In this document: positions 60,240 through 64,000 of the stretch, in pieces
Layout: each line of letters begins with the position of its first letter
Position numbering within the stretch: position 1 is the first letter of the stretch
NCBI GenBank assembly: GCA_019321725.1
Contig: CM033120.1
Span: 17,452,278-17,516,277 of the forward strand
Origin: Paulownia fortunei
Lineage: Eukaryota; Streptophyta; Magnoliopsida; Lamiales; Paulowniaceae
Reading direction: 5' to 3'
Length of the DNA stretch: 64,000 nucleotides
Notes under the pieces: model-generated
Databases searched by the model: none
Told to the model about the DNA's origin: nothing
The model's input: the letters and a program-made list of their open reading frames with translations, nothing else
Made by a program: the position numbers and the translations under genes

Positions 60240-62350
60240 ATATATATATAAATACATAAAAAATATATATCAAATATGCATAATCGAGTAATGTATCTCT
60301 TATACCAACACAGATATACTTAATAAGTTTGAATAAAAAAGTAAAGAGAGAAAAAAAAAAACTAACATAAATTAATATCTCATATTCTCATTTCACTTGT
60401 ATATTTAATAATATAAAATTATACGTTTTACTACAATATGAAACAACAGACCATAAATTATATAAACCTGCTAGGATCTACTATTCATAAACTCATATTC
60501 ATATAGTCTTTGATCGTTATTTGATTGCTTAGTACAGGTCATAAATTAATTAGTCTTTGATCATTAATTGATTGTCATAACTTGAAAAAGTATTGATCTT
60601 CACTTGAGTTATATTTTATTTTATTTTTATGAAATATGTATCAGTCTTTATTTTTTATTTTAATTTAATATTTTAGTTCGTATTATACATTATATGAATA
60701 TTAAATGTATATATAAAAAATATATTTTATACACATATATTTATAATATAACATATAAGATAAAATACAAAACTAAAACTGAGATTCTGGACTATATAGA
60801 TATATTGAGATATTGCTATGCTCTACCATATAAACATTCTAATAATAATGAAATAATATTCTTGACTTTTTAAAAAAAAGAAAGTTACTTTAGATTAAAA
60901 TAGTAATAGAGAATTTGGGTGATTACTTTATCATTATAATAATAGTATAGGAATACTTTTTTAGAAAAAAGAATAGCTAACCCTTTTGTTTATAAGTTTT
61001 AAAAGATAATGTGTAATGAAAGAATATCGGTTAGAGCAATTTCAAGGATTAAAATGCTATAAAAGCTTTACTGGAATGTATTGATTTCAAAATTTAATTG
61101 ACATGTACGATTTGGTTAAAATTTAATTTTAAGATGTGATTGTTGTTAAGTTAAATTAAATGTATGAATTTTGAGCAGATAGATTCATGATTTTAATCAA
61201 TAAAGAGAAAATGATAAAGAAAAAGTAAAAAAATTATTTATGTGTATATATATATATTTATGTCATATATATCATATATATTTAATTTCAATTAAGAATT
61301 ATAAATTTTATGGCTAAGTATGTATAATCACTTAAAGGCAATTGCATAAAAATATTTTTCATCAATGTCATCAATATTTTTCTTATTTTTTTTTTACTTT
61401 AAATTTGATTCTATCTATGCACAGGTTAATAGTAGATTGAATTTGCATCGAGTTTGTTTGAATTTAATTTTTGATCTATTAAGATTTTTAAAAATTCATA
61501 CCCAAATTTCTCTCAAATTCGGATCCAGGTAAACCCGTTAGGCTAATTTTATTATTTAAAAAATATTTAAAATTATATTTTATAAAAATATTATTATTAA
61601 AAATTTTAAAAAATATATTTTTCTATTACAATATCATATAAATATATATAATATTTTTAAAATAAAAAATAAATAAATGAGTCGAGTTTGTGTCGAGTCG
61701 GGTCTAAAATTAATAAACCCAAGACCAAACATAAATACATTTACACTGTTGAAATATGATGAGTGTAGGTGTTCAGTTTTACATGGACCATTATCATCCC
61801 TGTTTATTATCATCCCTATTTATGCAAACTTATTTTTCCATCGTCCACTATTTTTTATGAAGTAATTAACTAAAGATATAGAAAGGACCATTAAATTAAT
61901 TAACATTTCAATGCTATAAAAGTCAAAATTAACTCAACTAATATTACTTTATTAATTTAAGTAACAAAATTAACTTTATAAATTTAGGGGAAAAGCGTTA
62001 CACTTGGGTAAATTTCAAAATATCACCAAATCGGAATATCGATTTTATTTAAAAAAATTAATCATAATTAGTGTAACAAATCAAATACAACAGTGCAATG
62101 CAATGATTCGGACAATTTTTAAAATTTCAATCAACAATTATGGGAAAAATGGTTCGACAAGAGCAAAAACAATTTGAAGGAGCAGTATGTTTTTCTTGTT
62201 ACTTTGTTGGGGGTTTATTGTTTGATATTCTGAAAGGGTGAAATTGCTATTTTTCTTGATCTCCTTTAACTATTATAATTGCCAAATTTAACCCCAAAAG
62301 CTGTAAAATCTTTTCCACTATAACTTTTTTACGGGAAAAAGTTTACAGAT
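60240..62350. other. AT-rich intergenic region
   Basis: Low-complexity TATA/AAAT sequence. At 61500-61745 the text (TCTCAAATTCGGATCCAGGT, GAGTCGAGTTTGTGTCGAG) resembles a common eudicot dispersed repeat that also appears near 43900-44010. No gene. Confidence 0.5.
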
Positions 62351-62653
62351 CGTTGAAAAATAGTGGACTCCGATGTTCCTCCCTTCCCAAACTCCCCAGA
62401 AAAAAGACCACAAGATTCCCTGACATTAAAATTGGAAAAGAAACACACGCAAACACACACTCACACACAGCTGTATCCGAGAGAGAGAGAGCTGTGCCAA
62501 CTCAGAAACTCAAAATCAATTCGATTCTTTCTCCCTCTCTACGTATTAGTATTATTTAATATTCGTTTTTTGTTTTTAATTCAATCTTAGAACTGTGGGC
62601 ACTGGAAATCTTTGACCGGACAGAAATCGTTGATTGGTGTGTGACTGCACGGC

Positions 62654-62687
62654 ATGGGTTGCGCTGGATCGCGCGATAAAGGAAATG
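62654..62687 (+). CDS. First coding exon of a gene with an acylated MGC N-terminus (partial)
   Basis: ATG at 62654 opens MGCAGSRDKGN and the exon ends at a donor (AATG|GTACTT) in phase 1. Gly2 and Cys3 form a classic N-myristoylation plus S-acylation signal, suggesting membrane anchoring. The preceding leader is CA- and GA-rich (62445-62492), as in the other genes here. Plant ubiquitin-domain-containing (UBTD-type) proteins start with very similar MGCAGS text, so that is my tentative suggestion, but their next exon (KKIRKPKPWKH-like) is not present before the window ends. Identity therefore remains open. Confidence 0.45.
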
Positions 62688-62689
62688 GT

Positions 62690-64000
62690 ACTTTTTGACT
62701 CGATTTTGACTTTTTTTTCTTGAATTTCTTGTATCAATGATTGATTGTTATCCAATTCGTTTTTTGATCGTCGGATGGAATTATTTGTCTCTTTTTTATG
62801 ATATAGCGAAATTATGTGGTTTTCTGTTTTCCCTGCTTGTATTCTACGCATTTAATTATGGATTGATGCATGTCGTGAGTTTTCTATCAATAGTTTAATG
62901 TTAATGGTTTTGGGTTTCAATCTTGAGTTTGTAGACGTGTTTTAACCTTTTTTCGCTTTTGGGTAAATTTTACACTTTATCAACCTCTTCTTTGATGGAT
63001 TTGATTTCAATGACGTGACAAAAATTCAGTGGTTTTGTTATTGTTATTCATGAGTGTGGTAATGATTCTATGGACGGTTCCATATTTTATGTTTTAAGTG
63101 TCAATCTCCAGTTCTATAGAGTTGTTTTAAATTTAAACCACATTTTATTTTTAGGCTAGTTTCTGGGTAATTTTTTCGTATAAAATTTAGGAAAGATTTT
63201 CAGGAGTTTGATATTGAGAATATTTCAGTCAGGTTAGACAAAGATGGGATTATGTTTGTGTGATGCTAGCAGAAAGCTTTTTCGCTCATGTGCTTCCTTC
63301 TTTAAACTATATGCTGGGAAACTTGGATTTATACCTCTGAACAAGAATTCAAGCAAGGTTGCTCATTAATATATGTCTGTTTCAATTGCTGCTAGGAAAA
63401 CTGGCTCTGAACTGTTTGACATCTGACGCTTCAGTTTTGAACTATTAATACTCAGGGAAAAGAGAAGTTTGGGTAGAATGAGTTTTTGTTCACCTAACTT
63501 CTTGGACTTCAAATTAAAGTTGATCTAACTAGTGTTGAATTTTCTGTGGCAAAGTTCATATCTATTCTGTTAAGAACCAAGAGAGTAGGACATATCTTAT
63601 GTTGAGAAATCTCTGTGAGTCCCTGGAGTGACAGATAAATTACCAGTTATCAAGACTGGCGCTGTGAATTAAAGGACATGGTTTTTAGGAAATCCAAAAG
63701 GGAACATAATTTGCCTTTTAAAGGAAATGGAAAGTTAGGTAATCGTAGCAGTATTTGAGTAGAATCCCCGAAGAGAATGTGGGATTTGGTCAATTCAATA
63801 TGGGGCGGCAATAACCCATCTACTGCAGATAATTGAGACATTGGATCTTGGTGATGCCTTAAGTCAGCACTTCCTTAGGTGGCATATACAACCATAACTG
63901 ACTTTGACTTCCCCAATCAGTTTTGGACACCTAAGAGCTTCACTAGATTGGGCATAAGTTTGTTCCCCTTTCTATCAGACAGGCATCTCTGACTCTATCA
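62690..64000 (+). other. Probable long first intron of the MGCAGS gene
   Basis: T-rich, intron-like composition and no coding segment in either strand that I recognise, up to the right edge of the window. Confidence 0.45.

Overview
This window is nuclear DNA from a flowering plant, most likely a eudicot. It is AT-rich, with spliced genes, plant-only families (CESA zinc finger, group IIe WRKY, RABA1 GTPase, DUF641/GIL1, PIP/IDA-type peptides, MIR399), long intergenic stretches, many compound microsatellites and remnants of small transposons. The species cannot be named from the sequence alone.

Layout. 1-187 (minus) is the 5' coding exon of a CESA8-type secondary-wall cellulose synthase running off the left edge. 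2.6-10.0 kb holds four MIR399 precursors: two on the minus strand (about 2.7 and 6.8 kb) and two on the plus strand (about 8.1 and 9.96 kb). Three of them have a PHR1-type P1BS box (GNATATNC) and a TATA box correctly placed on the strand predicted by the mature sequence. 11.0 kb (minus) holds an isolated exon resembling the N-terminal domain of GBF-interacting proteins. 16.7-17.5 kb is a small HLH/ACT-like regulator and 20.9-22.1 kb a WRKY65/69-like factor, both plus strand with three exons. 24.9-27.4 kb (minus) is a two-exon RABA1 small GTPase. 30.3-30.7 kb is a short two-exon plant protein of unknown role. 38.0-38.2 kb (plus) and 43.0-43.3 kb (minus) are two short secreted-peptide precursors of the PIP/IDA-like type, 5 kb apart. 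50.0-51.4 kb (minus) is a single-exon GIL1/DUF641 protein. 55.9-59.6 kb (minus) is a SEC61-alpha gene copy that keeps its intron-exon plan and promoter boxes but carries nonsense codons, frameshifting deletions and a lost splice donor, so it is a duplicated pseudogene. 62.65 kb starts a gene whose first coding exon encodes an acylation-type N-terminus (MGCAGSRDKGN), followed by intron to the right edge.

There is no operon-like cooperation here. The only clear functional clusters are the MIR399 group, which would act together in phosphate-starvation signalling, and the loosely paired peptide-hormone precursors. The most rewarding regions are the MIR399 cluster with its divergent central promoter space, the SEC61-alpha pseudogene, and the two-motif peptide precursor at 37962.
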